Below are positions 9,161 to 18,361 of a stretch of 22,733 bases of DNA, in pieces. The notes below the pieces were generated by a model. It had not been told where the DNA came from, searched no databases, and was given only the letters and a program-made list of their open reading frames with translations. The DNA lies in the NCBI GenBank assembly GCA_036939755.1, contig JALLAZ010000114.1, positions 1 to 22,733 of the forward strand, given 5' to 3'. This DNA comes from Stephanodiscus triporus (taxonomy: Eukaryota > Bacillariophyta > Thalassiosirophyceae > Thalassiosirales > Thalassiosiraceae). Each line of letters opens with the position of its first letter. Within the stretch, counting starts at the first letter, position 1. A program made the translations under genes and the position numbers.

Positions 9161-11710
9161 ATGCAACGATGGCACATCGTCGATGCCATCCGATCGGTAT
9201 ATCTACACAGCCACGCTATCCATTCCGCTTCGCCCCTCCTCCCGCAGTCCTGCCGAAATAATATGACGAGAAGCAGTGGCATATATCAGGATATCGCAAT
9301 CCACGTCGACGATCGTGCCGAATGCGACGACAACGGCCGGTTCGCGCCGTTTCCCGCCGCCCCTTCCTCCACAAGGTCTTCACGGCACGATGCGACCGAT
9401 GCCCATCATCGATGGGGGGGGGGGGTCGGCGTGATGGCCGCGGAACATGGCGGCGGCTTCCTGTCGTGTTCCCCGATGGTGTCCGTCCCGAGGACGAACG
9501 CCCTGCGCCTGCCGGACCTCGATCTGCGGGAGGCGAGGAGGGCCGCGGCGATGATGGCGGGCGCGCGCGGTAGTCGCATGTCGACGACGATGTCCGCGAG
9601 GTGCGCGAGGGAACTTTGTCAGGATGCGAAGGGGGGGAGCGGCGGCGGCGGACGAGAGGACCCGATGATGGGGGGGGACGAGCACCACAGGCGCAGTCGG
9701 TCGCGGTCCTTGGGGAGCGCGCGCGAAAAAACGAGCCTTCTCGGAAATTCGAGCAACGACGGTTCCAATCATTCCATCGGTTACCTGTCGCGGGAGGCTT
9801 CGACCGGGGGGGAGAGTATGAAATCGTCGTCGATTCTGAGCCTGATGAATCTCGGCGGCTACGATGTCGGGAGGGCGGACGATCGGGAGGGGGCGGAATC
9901 GGACGAGAATGGCAACTACGGATCGACGGCGGGATCCGCGATACGCGACAGTCGACCGTCTAACGGGTCCGACGAGGACGGGACGGAGGTGCAGGTTGTT
10001 GAAACGACCGAAATCCCCAGATCGAGGAAATCCGACCACGACGACGACGACACCCTCCTCCGAGATCTCAGGCGCGACTTCCGTGCGCAGACGAATCCGC
10101 CGACGATGTCGCTGCTGTACGGACTGATCAACACCTCGATAGTCCTGCCCATCGTCATGTCGTTCGGTTCGATCATATACCGAGACGATTTCTTCCGACC
10201 GTACCTGTCCGGGCTGATCCAACTCACGATCGTGTCGGGGGCGGTCCACCAGATCTCGTTCTCGGCCTTCTCGTCATTGCCGTTCGCCGTGGGCAGCGTC
10301 CAGGATGCCGGTGAGGCGGACGGTCTTTTTGCCAGGGTATATTGTCGGCTCTCTTGAGTGAGGATGATTTTCGCATTCTCATTTGCCCGTCGCCCCCCTC
10401 GCCGCGCCCGTTCGATTTACGCAGGCTTGATCTTCCTCAGCTCGATGGCGAGCAACTTGGTCGCTCGATTGAGAAAGGACGGCGCGGACGACGCGACCGT
10501 CCTTGCAACTGTGACGATCGGCCTGAGCGTGTACACGGCCGTGCTGGGATTCGCGTTGATCCTCGTCGGCAGGTTCCGATTGGCATCGTACTGCAAACTG
10601 CTCCCAACCTCCGTCGTAGGCGGATACCTCGGCTACATCGGCTTCTTCTGCGGTCAGGCAGGACTGGCGCTGATGGCGGAGGTGAACGTGTCCGGCCTGA
10701 CGGAATGGGGAAAATTCTTGGACGTCGAGGCTCTGACACTGATGACCCCCGGCGTGATCGGTGGCTGCTCCATCTATTATTCGGTTCGGACGTTTCGCCA
10801 CATGGCCGTGCTCCCGACGTGCATCGTCATGCTCATGGTTATGTTTTACGGCGCGCTTCGGGCCACTGGCACGAGCGTGCGGGATGCAACGGAATACGGA
10901 TGGATTAACAAAAACTTCGAGCAATCCCCCGCATGGTAAGCTCGATTGACTCGAATTCAGAGGCGCGAATTCAACCGCTCCACTGATGCTTTGCTTTTGG
11001 TCGTTCTAGGTATCACACATGGGAATATCTCAAGATAGAAAAGGTTGTGTGGACTGCATTGCCATCGCAAGCCTTGACTCTTGGTGAGTTTCACAGATAT
11101 GAACTCGTGCTGCCTCGATCGAATACTGGCTTCTGAATGAAAGCCTCGCGATGTAACCAAAGTTGCCATGATAAGCGTCGTGTCGCTGTCAAGCTCTCTT
11201 GACATTGCGGCAATCGAAATTGAATTGGGGCGCCCACTCGATTACAATCACGAGTTGAAGACGGTCGGTTTCAGCAACATCGTTTCGGGTTTAACGGGGG
11301 GATATTCTGGCTCGTACATTTTTTCTCAATCAATCTTCTCGCTCAAGATGGGCATACGATCCAGGCTCATGGGCTACTCCCTCGCGTTCTTCATCATGGT
11401 GTTTTGGATAATCCCGTTCAATATACTGTGCTACGTTCCCAACTTCTTCTTCGGGAGCTTGCTCCTGATGATATGCTTGGACCTGATGTTCGAATGGCTC
11501 ATCGACGTGCGAAAAGAGTTAACATCTGCCGAGTACGTGACCGTCTTGGCGACGTTTGCGCTGCTGCAGATGCTCGGGTTGGAGTTCGGGATCATCACCG
11601 GATGCCTATTTCATATCATCATGCTAAAGATGGGCTTCGACATGGGGAATGACGAGAAAGTGAACAAAGATGACATGGCCATTGCCAATTATAAAACTGC
11701 TTTCGAGTGA
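9161..11710 (+). CDS. SulP/SLC26-type anion or amino-acid transporter without STAS domain, four exons
   Basis: The membrane part reads as a SulP (PF00916) transporter, closest in feel to the fungal YGR125W/Vsb1 group, which sits in the vacuole. Exons are 9161-10310, 10425-10935, 11010-11083 and 11163-11710, giving 760 residues. All introns (114, 74 and 79 bp) are GT-AG and keep the frame. Residues 1-315 are a hydrophilic Ser/Asp/Gly-rich cytosolic N-terminus. Hydrophobic segments run from about 316 to 745. SulP marks include AVGSVQDAGLIFLSSMAS across junction 1, PTSVVGGYLGYIGFFCGQAG, SLSSSLDIAAIEIELGRPLDYN and NIVSGLTGGYSGSYIFSQ. The protein stops 15-20 residues after the last membrane segment. 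Only 170 bp separate it from the next gene, so the usual cytosolic STAS domain is absent. The start could instead be the ATG at 9263. The substrate cannot be told. Confidence 0.88.
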
Positions 11711-11880
11711 AAGCTTCTCCCCACGGCGCTTCTGGTGACGGCGAGACGTGGCGATGACAAAGGGAGGATACGGCTCGGCTCCCTTTGTCTTTGCATGGAG
11801 GCGAATGAGCTAACATAATATTATTCACATCAGTTACGCTGAATTCACTATCGCTCGGCGCCGGAGCGAATTTTTAGTTG

Positions 11881-12054
11881 TTAACGCTCGACCTGTTCCA
11901 TAATGAAAGAATCAGCCAAACCGAACGACACCCCATTCAATATTTCTTCCTCCCCATCCACTCTCCACATGGCACTTGAATTCAGATAACAAGCTGGTTT
12001 ATCGCCCGACGTCAGGTACGTTCCAACGAGGAAATCATCCAAATCGAACGAACC
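11881..12054 (-). CDS. Out-of-frame continuation of the YlmH-like protein
   Basis: If the seven-base G run (plus-strand C at 12053-12059) is read as six, the YlmH-like frame passes from ...KKHEGG into a further 56 residues starting SFDLDDFLVGTYLTSGDKPA and ending MEQVER before TAA at 11881. The stretch has ordinary amino-acid composition and no repeat. It is not an S4 domain that I recognise. It may be the true C-terminus, broken by an assembly indel or a recent mutation. Confidence 0.5.
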   Translation of the reverse strand, partial: GSFDLDDFLVGTYLTSGDKPACYLNSSAMWRVDGEEEILNGVSFGLADSFIMEQVER

Positions 12055-12928
12055 CCCCCTCGTGCTTCTTCCTTCCCATCTGCCGTACAAGCGACTTGCT
12101 CAATTTCATCTCCTGCATCGTCCCGTCGGGCATGAACTCGTTCTGCTCGCACAGCGACAGGTCAATGCCCACCCCCGCCAGTTCCTTCGACAGCAATCGC
12201 AGACATCGCTTGACGACGCTCGGGTCCACCACGAGGTGGACAGTCGAGGGCGACGAAACGATGACGTCGCCCACGTCGTCGAGGTTCACCCCTATCGATG
12301 CGAGCGCGTTCGGGAACGTATTCGACGCTGCCAGGTCGACGTTCGTTACCCTAATGACGCTCGAGTGCTCGATTTCGGCCGTGCCCGCGTCCAGCCCCAG
12401 GTCCGGATGGACAAGCACGAATCGACTGCGCCTGCCCTCCCCGGGGAGGGAAGAAGGTGACGACGACGAGGACGAGGACGAGGACGAGGACGATCCATCA
12501 CCGTCCGACGGGGGGGACGACGATCGTCTCCTACCCCCCACGACACGAAACGCGACGACGTCGACACGATCGCGAAATGCCAACTCGACAGCGTCGGCTT
12601 CGTCCGGTTCCATGAAGGGCGTGGCCTCGATCGACCACGTCTCGACGGCGCTCGCGGCGCGCGACTCCACGTCGGCAACGACCGCCGCCGCCGCCGCCGA
12701 CGACGACGATGACGACGACGAGGAGTGGAGGGGCGGCGAACGAGGCGAACGACCCATCGCTCGTTGACGATGAAGGGGAGCGGCCGGGGTCGGGGTCGTA
12801 CGAGGACCGTCGTTGGCAAGCGATGGGGCATGGCCGTGATGATGACGCGGCGACATCGATCGGAATGCGGACGTCGATGATGCCACCGAGTGAAATAACG
12901 CGAGTATCGGAATAATTGGCGCCTTCAT
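12035..12928 (-). CDS. Plastid-targeted YlmH-like (photosystem II S4-type) protein
   Basis: The 297 residues begin with a hydrophobic signal peptide (2-20) ending in STSAFRS. This is an ASAF-like cleavage motif with Phe at position +1, as needed for import into diatom complex plastids. After a Ser/Ala/Arg-rich transit region, residues 88-260 follow the RNA-binding domain of YlmH and of the plant PSII S4-domain protein. They carry the sequence MEPDEADAVELAF, a GGRR before a Ser insert and RFVLVHPDL, and then FPNALASIGVNLDDVGDVIV and VHLVVDPSVVKRCLRLL. In those families this domain precedes an S4 domain with SRxK; none is visible here. The given frame ends after a run of seven G (minus strand), and a longer continuation lies in the next frame to 11881. 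Convergent with the SulP gene. The targeting is clearer than the function. Confidence 0.65.
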   Translation of the reverse strand: MKAPIIPILALFHSVASSTSAFRSMSPRHHHGHAPSLANDGPRTTPTPAAPLHRQRAMGRSPRSPPLHSSSSSSSSSAAAAAVVADVESRAASAVETWSIEATPFMEPDEADAVELAFRDRVDVVAFRVVGGRRRSSSPPSDGDGSSSSSSSSSSSSPSSLPGEGRRSRFVLVHPDLGLDAGTAEIEHSSVIRVTNVDLAASNTFPNALASIGVNLDDVGDVIVSSPSTVHLVVDPSVVKRCLRLLSKELAGVGIDLSLCEQNEFMPDGTMQEMKLSKSLVRQMGRKKHEGGFVRFG

Positions 12929-13213
12929 CGTGTGGGTTTTGAGATTGACTTGTTGGACTTATCTCTTCGTATTCATTAGATAGGATAGAGGAGAGAAATT
13001 ATTATGAAGGCGAGGGAGGAGATTCATCAAACTAGGTACGATATGGTACCGAGCGCAGATTTCCCTCAACTCCGGAGTGGAACACAGTCTCGCTTAAACA
13101 CGCTTCATTGGACATAGATACGCATTACGTACATATCTACTTACTTACTGTATCTACCTATACTCCTATGTTGTATTTTGGTCTCACAGCGAGAAGGACA
13201 GAGGACACAAACA
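12929..13213. promoter_or_regulatory. Divergent intergenic promoter region
   Basis: This 285-bp gap separates the starts of the YlmH-like gene (-) and the GWD-motif gene (+), so both promoters must lie in it. It is AT-richer than the genes. No defined box can be named. A pyrimidine-rich TTTTGGTCTCACAG at 13176-13189 just before the second gene could be a 3' splice site of a leader intron. Confidence 0.4.
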
Positions 13214-15143
13214 ATGACAATGACGTCCGCAATCCAGCTAGTGGGATGGGACGAAGCCAAAAGCCGTCCAATCTACCGGCGCACCCATCCCAGAACGACC
13301 GATTATCCCAATAGAACCAAGGTGAAGATCTCAACCAAGAACAAGAACGATGACGCATTGGGTGGATTCGACATTGCTCGCGACCGCGACGCGGCATCGG
13401 GGCCGAAGCGGGAGCCGCCGCCTCCCACAAAGGCGATGTCGACGTTGAGAGGCGGTTTTCTTCCTTCGGGCGACGAAAAATGTAAAATAATAGGCAGGAA
13501 GATGCGTACGGCCGGAAAGGGAACGACGTCGATGCAGCAGCAGCGCACGAGGAAGGCGCGGATCATATCGTTGTCGCCGGCGCAGCAGAAAACGACGGAG
13601 GGCTGCCATCGTCGCGATGGCGACATCGACATTCCGGACGAGCGAATATCGCCGTGTCGCCCATCGTTTGCCATCGAGATAGACCGTCGGCATCCGTGCG
13701 ACGATCATCGCATTGCCAGCTCCGGGAATACTTTCGCCAACGCGGCAGCGAGGACGAAGGGGAGGAAGAGAGGGTACGGTACCAAGACCTCCTCCGCGGT
13801 TGTCATTTTCGCCGACGGCGCATTCCTGGGTGAATCTGAAATCATCAACCTCTCACCTTCGCCACGAGAAGAATCAGGACATGGAGACAACGACGACGAA
13901 GAGGGAGAGAGCATTGTTGGGGAGACCCCCCCCCCGGAATGAGCCACCTTGCAGTTTAATCTCGAGCAGTGACCACGATCGGGAAGACGGTCATATTTTA
14001 GCATCCCCAAAAAGAAATGATTATGGAAGGGCAGGCGATTCTTCTAATGCTAGCTTGAACGACCAAGGGGTGATTGTGGAGGAAATCCATCTACAGATGG
14101 AGTCATCACAGATGCAAGAGAGCGACTCGTGTCTCGTTGAAGAAGTATGCATCGATCATCGAGGCTACTCGAAACATAACGTGCCTTATTCCGATTCATT
14201 CGTCTTAACTCCAACGATGCAAAGGGAGGATCAATCTTTTGATTATCTTCGCACGACCGAATCTCCCCAAAACGAAGTGGATGCGCGCAAGTACGGATCG
14301 GACGAGAATGACTCTCCCTCTTTCGATCCAGCGTATGAAACTCCGTCGACTAAAGGTGAAGAGAGCGCCATTTCACCGCGTATGCTTGCACAACGTGATA
14401 ACAACGTTGACGAATTTGCGGACTTTGACATCGCGTTTGATGATCCAGAGTCTAACGCTCTACCAATAGAGAAGAGACGGTCATACGGCGACGTCAAACC
14501 GGTGTGGACGTCGAACAATCCCGCTTCCCCTGGCGCCTTGGGTGATTCTTTCGGGGTCATAGGATGGGACGATGCGAAGTGTCGACCCATATATCATGCT
14601 CCTCCAAGGCATAATATCCCATCAACCGAAGCGAGTTTGTGCGTAATAACGTCAAGCAGCAAGTCGCTAGCACCACTCAATGATCCACACCCACTCGAAG
14701 AAACGAATGTCTACCATAAACGACCCCCCCTAAAAAAAGTATATGCTACTCTCTTCAAAAAGTCAGGACTTTCGCAGGCAATGCGAGATGAGATGGACAT
14801 AGATCCTCCGTCTCCGACCCACGTTCTGCCCAGTAGTTGTCATTTCCCCCTCTCGGTTAGCAAAGGTCGCTGCGTCATGCAGTTGTCGAATAATCTTCCT
14901 TGCATCGAAAACGAAGATATACGTGGCAAAAAAGCCGATATCAGCTCTTGTAAACAAAGGGATGCAACGCGAAATATCGACTTGGATGTGGACTCTGTTG
15001 ACGACGACAGTAATGCCCATCGCATGCAACCACATAGCAAAACATCACTCGCGTCGGCTCGAGCATTCTTCAGATACCTCGACTCTAATCACAATCTCAC
15101 CATCATCAACCAGAATGAATCCCCCGACCTGAAAAAAAATTAA
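13214..15143 (+). CDS. Unknown acidic protein with two GWDxAKxRPIY motifs; frame break at a C10 run
   Basis: Two frames belong together: 13214-13942 and a second ending at 15143. Both carry the same motif, GWDEAKSRPIY at 13244-13276 and GWDDAKCRPIY at about 14562-14594, each followed by a Pro/Arg/His stretch. The switch falls at ten consecutive C (13926-13935). With nine C the frame runs on as ...GETPPRNEPPCSLI, giving about 642 residues. No GT-AG intron in the right phase replaces this explanation. The protein is hydrophilic and rich in Ser, Asp, Glu and Arg, with acidic patches and no membrane segment. I know no family for it; a nuclear or scaffold role would be a guess. The ATG at 13214 opens the first conserved motif, and the open frame before it has no other ATG. 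Confidence 0.65.
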
Positions 15144-15302
15144 GATATGGCTTTCTGATTACCGATCAAATGCACAAAAAGGTTTGATATGTATTCATGT
15201 ACAACTTATCGAGATTCAGACGCCGACCCCATTTCAAACAAAGAGCCTACAAAGAGCTATAATCTATTTTACAGAAAAGGAGACTTTGGTTCATACCCCA
15301 TC
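15144..15302. other. Short convergent intergenic region
   Basis: AT-rich 3' regions of the GWD-motif gene and GAA1 meet here. Nothing else is supported. Confidence 0.6.
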
Positions 15303-15464
15303 CTAATGAGGAAGGATTGTTAAAGGAAAAATATTATACTTCAAACTCATGCAAGTATTATAATTACGCCAGCCATGTTTTTTTGCCGCCAGAATTGTGA
15401 GGCATACCCAGTATCCGAATAGACCAAATGTCACGCCAGCCATAATACCGCCAATAGCAAATGC
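15303..15464 (-). CDS. Probable last membrane helix of GAA1 in another frame
   Basis: Overlapping the end of the GAA1 frame, a second minus frame reads AFAIGGIMAGVTFGLFGYWV and then CLTILAAKKHGWRNYN before ending at TAG 15305-15303. It is a good membrane helix followed by a basic tail, where plant and yeast GAA1 also end in one. The main frame instead stops soon after PIFLVPGIFHS. One added base near CTCCTTTGC (about 15466) would join them. A 38-base GT-AG interval at about 15482-15519 would also join them in phase but is very short for an intron. Confidence 0.55.
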   Translation of the reverse strand, partial: AFAIGGIMAGVTFGLFGYWVCLTILAAKKHGWRNYNTCMSLKYNIFPLTILPH

Positions 15465-17761
15465 AAAGGAGTGTAGACACAACTGACATAGACAGTGTAA
15501 GAATGAAAAATTCCCGGCACGAGAAATATCGGCGGTGCCGTCGCGAGCAAAAACGCGCCTTTGACAACAGTCGCGAGGGATGAAAGCACTTTATCGGCCG
15601 AGAGATAGGCATGCATCCATGGAGGAAGCACCAACGTGGCCAGGAGAGGAGACCAAAATGCGGAAGATGGAAATCCCAGAGAATAGTTGGCCAGCAGCAA
15701 CGGTGCATGGAGATAAATCCCAACAAGGCAGGCCGCGAACCTAAGACTACCCTGTGTTTCTGTCGAATCTGCAACTTTCTGGAGCTTCGATCTATCTCGA
15801 CGCGCCACGTAGACCACGAGAGCATAGGCGCATATGAAGGCGATCGGCAGCATAAACTCTGACGCGAATCCCTTTTCCGACCACCTTGCGTTCGTGCTGA
15901 TGGCCACTAAGCCAACGGCGACCGATGTCATGCAAACGGTCGTCAAGACCACACCCACGTGTAAAAACTGAAACCTCCTCAAATCCATCAAGGCGAGCGT
16001 CGAAGCCCTAACCACCATCGGCAACGATACCAATATGGCGGGGTATATGTATTCCCCGTGAGATACGAACTTGGATGGCGAGGGCATCGTGTATTGCGCA
16101 ATGGAATGATGAAGACGTTCGTGCAGGTTGCTAATTGATCGTAACAAATGCTCCACGCATCGAGTCAGATCGGCGTAATGAGGATGGATGGACGTCGAAC
16201 GCGAGTTGCGATCGCCGGGAACTCGCACTTCGACGGTGAGCGCATCGATGCCGTGTCTTAGGGCCGAAGAATGCGGCTGGGGACTGTTTTTGGCGGCGAC
16301 GGCAAAGGAGGACGGGACTTAGCGAACGCGCAAAAGGTAAAACCGTACTCCGGTCCGACCCGAAGATGAAAAACAAAGCAAGTTACTCGATCAAACTCAC
16401 GGTCCGATCGCCATCGCCGCGACGAAGCCGAACAACCCCGCCAAATCCTTCGAATACTCCTCGACGAACGAATGTTTCAAACCGAGGACGTCGGCGACGC
16501 GTCTCATCGCGCCTACCACGCGTTCCTCCAACGCCCCGCCGAAGGGATGGGACCTGAAATCCGTCTTCCCGCCGTGATACATCGATTTCGACGCCTCGAA
16601 CTTGTTCCCGGCGGGATAGCTCTGTAAAGACATGTAGGTCGCGAAGACCAAGTCCAAATTCGGGAGGGCGCCGCCCGTCCCCTGGGGGAGGATGCGAACT
16701 TCCGATCTGGTGTCGCCGACGACGGACGACGACGGCGGAGACGTCTCGTCGATCGTCGTCCCGCCGACGTCATCAATTATGACGTCGCTCAGCACCAAAA
16801 GCGATCGTATCGTCGCGTACGTGAAGTCTGGCGGCAGCTGTCGCACGTCGGCGTCCCCTCCCAGGTAGGAGGATACGAACGCGTCCACGACATCGACCAA
16901 CGATGGCGGAGGAAAGGTGGCATTGTTCGGGCGGGTCAGTCGTTGTCGTCCTCTCGCGGCGGGAGCGGTGGGGGAAACTACGAACACTGCCTTGCTCAGC
17001 CACGGACAATCCCCGCCGTTGCTCAATCGTTCGATCAAATGCATGACGGACGCGTTCAGGTCGCTAATATCGTACCATCCTCCGCCGTCGCTCTCCTCCT
17101 CCTCCTCCTCCTCTCCACCCACAACTCCCACCACGAGCACCACGGCCTCCGTCGTCTCGATAATGGGCCCTATCGACGGCGATATCCGAACGACGTCGAA
17201 CGATATAGTTCGCGTGGCGTCGTGCCTAAGGCATTCCGCCGACGTCGACACCGTCGTCGGACGTCGACGGTCGACGGCATCGCACAGCCCGTCGTGCCCG
17301 ATCCCGCGTGCGGCGGCGGCGGACGTCGTCGTCGTCGTCGTCGCGCCGGCACGTCGACGACCGCCATCCTCCCCCTCCCCCTCCCCCTCCCACCACGACG
17401 ACGAGGGGGGGGGGGGAGGACGTCGTTCGAGCGGATGGGCCACGACCCGATGCCTGTGCACGTCCAATCCGTTCTCGTCGACGTACATTCCTCGACATTT
17501 GAATTCGCCCGTGATCACGGACATTACGGGATGCGACGCCGTCCATAACAGTCCGACGAAATACGGCAACGTCGTCGCGAGGAGGACGACGAAGGTCGTC
17601 GTCCCACTGCTGCGTCGTTGGGGGGAGGAGGATGATGATGACGACGGGGGCGCCGACGGCGCATTTCGTCGTGGTACTGGCGGTCGCTGTTCGCCATCGT
17701 CGAGCTGCCAATTCGGTCCGTGGTATCCGCGATCGTCGTCGGCTGCGACGATGGCCGCCAT
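15431..17761 (-). CDS. GAA1: GPI transamidase subunit GAA1 (GPAA1), two exons
   Basis: GAA1 is the subunit of the ER transamidase that binds the GPI anchor and helps join it to the new protein C-terminus. I read complement(join(15431..16283, 16401..17761)), 737 residues. The intron 16284-16400 has GTGAGT and ACAG ends, and the frame is restored across it. Residues 57-74 form the first membrane segment, followed by RGMYVDENGL (90-99) at the start of the lumenal peptidase-like domain. Later come DLNASVMHLIERL, GGALPNLDLVFATY and, after the intron, CVEHLLRSISNLHERLHHS with several membrane helices, all as in GAA1. The ATG at 17761 is used because the frame before it starts only with TTG. The frame stops at 15431, before the last membrane helix; see the next entry. 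It is divergent from the TRAPPC2L gene. Confidence 0.88.
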
Positions 17762-17980
17762 GGTTCGCGGCGGGTGGGGGGGGCGGGCTATTAATAATAT
17801 GCGCAAACAAACGACGCTTCTGTGTGTCTATTTTAGATAATTACTTAAGATAATTGTGTGTCTATTTTAGAGAATTACCTACTTACCTACCTACCTACTC
17901 TATTTTTTACCCTTCTACTTACATAAATTTTGGAGTATGTACACAATACCTCCGAAAGAGAGTAATCGCAGGCAAATGCC
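17762..17980. promoter_or_regulatory. Bidirectional promoter region of GAA1 and TRAPPC2L
   Basis: This 219-bp AT-rich gap lies between two start codons pointing outward, so it should drive both genes. It holds a direct repeat: 17821-17844 and 17855-17878 share TGTGTGTCTATTTTAGA and differ at one of 24 positions, with a 34-bp period. A CTAC/TTAC-rich tract follows at 17877-17899. No TATA box is assigned. Confidence 0.5.
17821..17878. repeat. 34-bp-period direct repeat in the promoter region
   Basis: Two 24-base copies (17821-17844 and 17855-17878) match at 23 positions, with a 10-base spacer. They sit in the shared upstream region of GAA1 and TRAPPC2L. Confidence 0.8.
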
Positions 17981-18320
17981 ATGACGACGACCGCCCATTC
18001 GTCGTCGTCGTCGTCGTCCGCGGCCGCGCTGCCCGTTCGCCTTCTGTCCTCCGTGGCCGTGATAGGGCGCGACAACGAGCCGATGTACCTCCGCGGGAAT
18101 CTGTACGTCGATTCCTGTCGTTTGCGCTTCCATCCTCCTCCCCCTCCCCCTCCCACCACCACCGCCGCCACTGCCACTTCGCCCGACAAGTCGGGGAGGG
18201 AAAATTTCGGGGGGGGGGATAAGACGTCGTCCTCGCCGTCGAGGGCGGGATTTTTCGGCAGGATCAGGGGTGCGGTGGGGGGAGGGACGGGGAGGAATAA
18301 CGACGTCGACGATGATGATA

Positions 18321-18361
<41 letters not shown>

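Noticed and set aside
9380..10249. Minus frame of 289 codons
   Set aside because: It is antisense to the SulP N-terminal exon, and the product is Arg/His-rich with no domain.
16917..17840. Plus frames of 307 and 201 codons
   Set aside because: They lie antisense to GAA1 exon 1; GC-rich repeats keep them open, and their products are Ser/Thr/Arg low-complexity.
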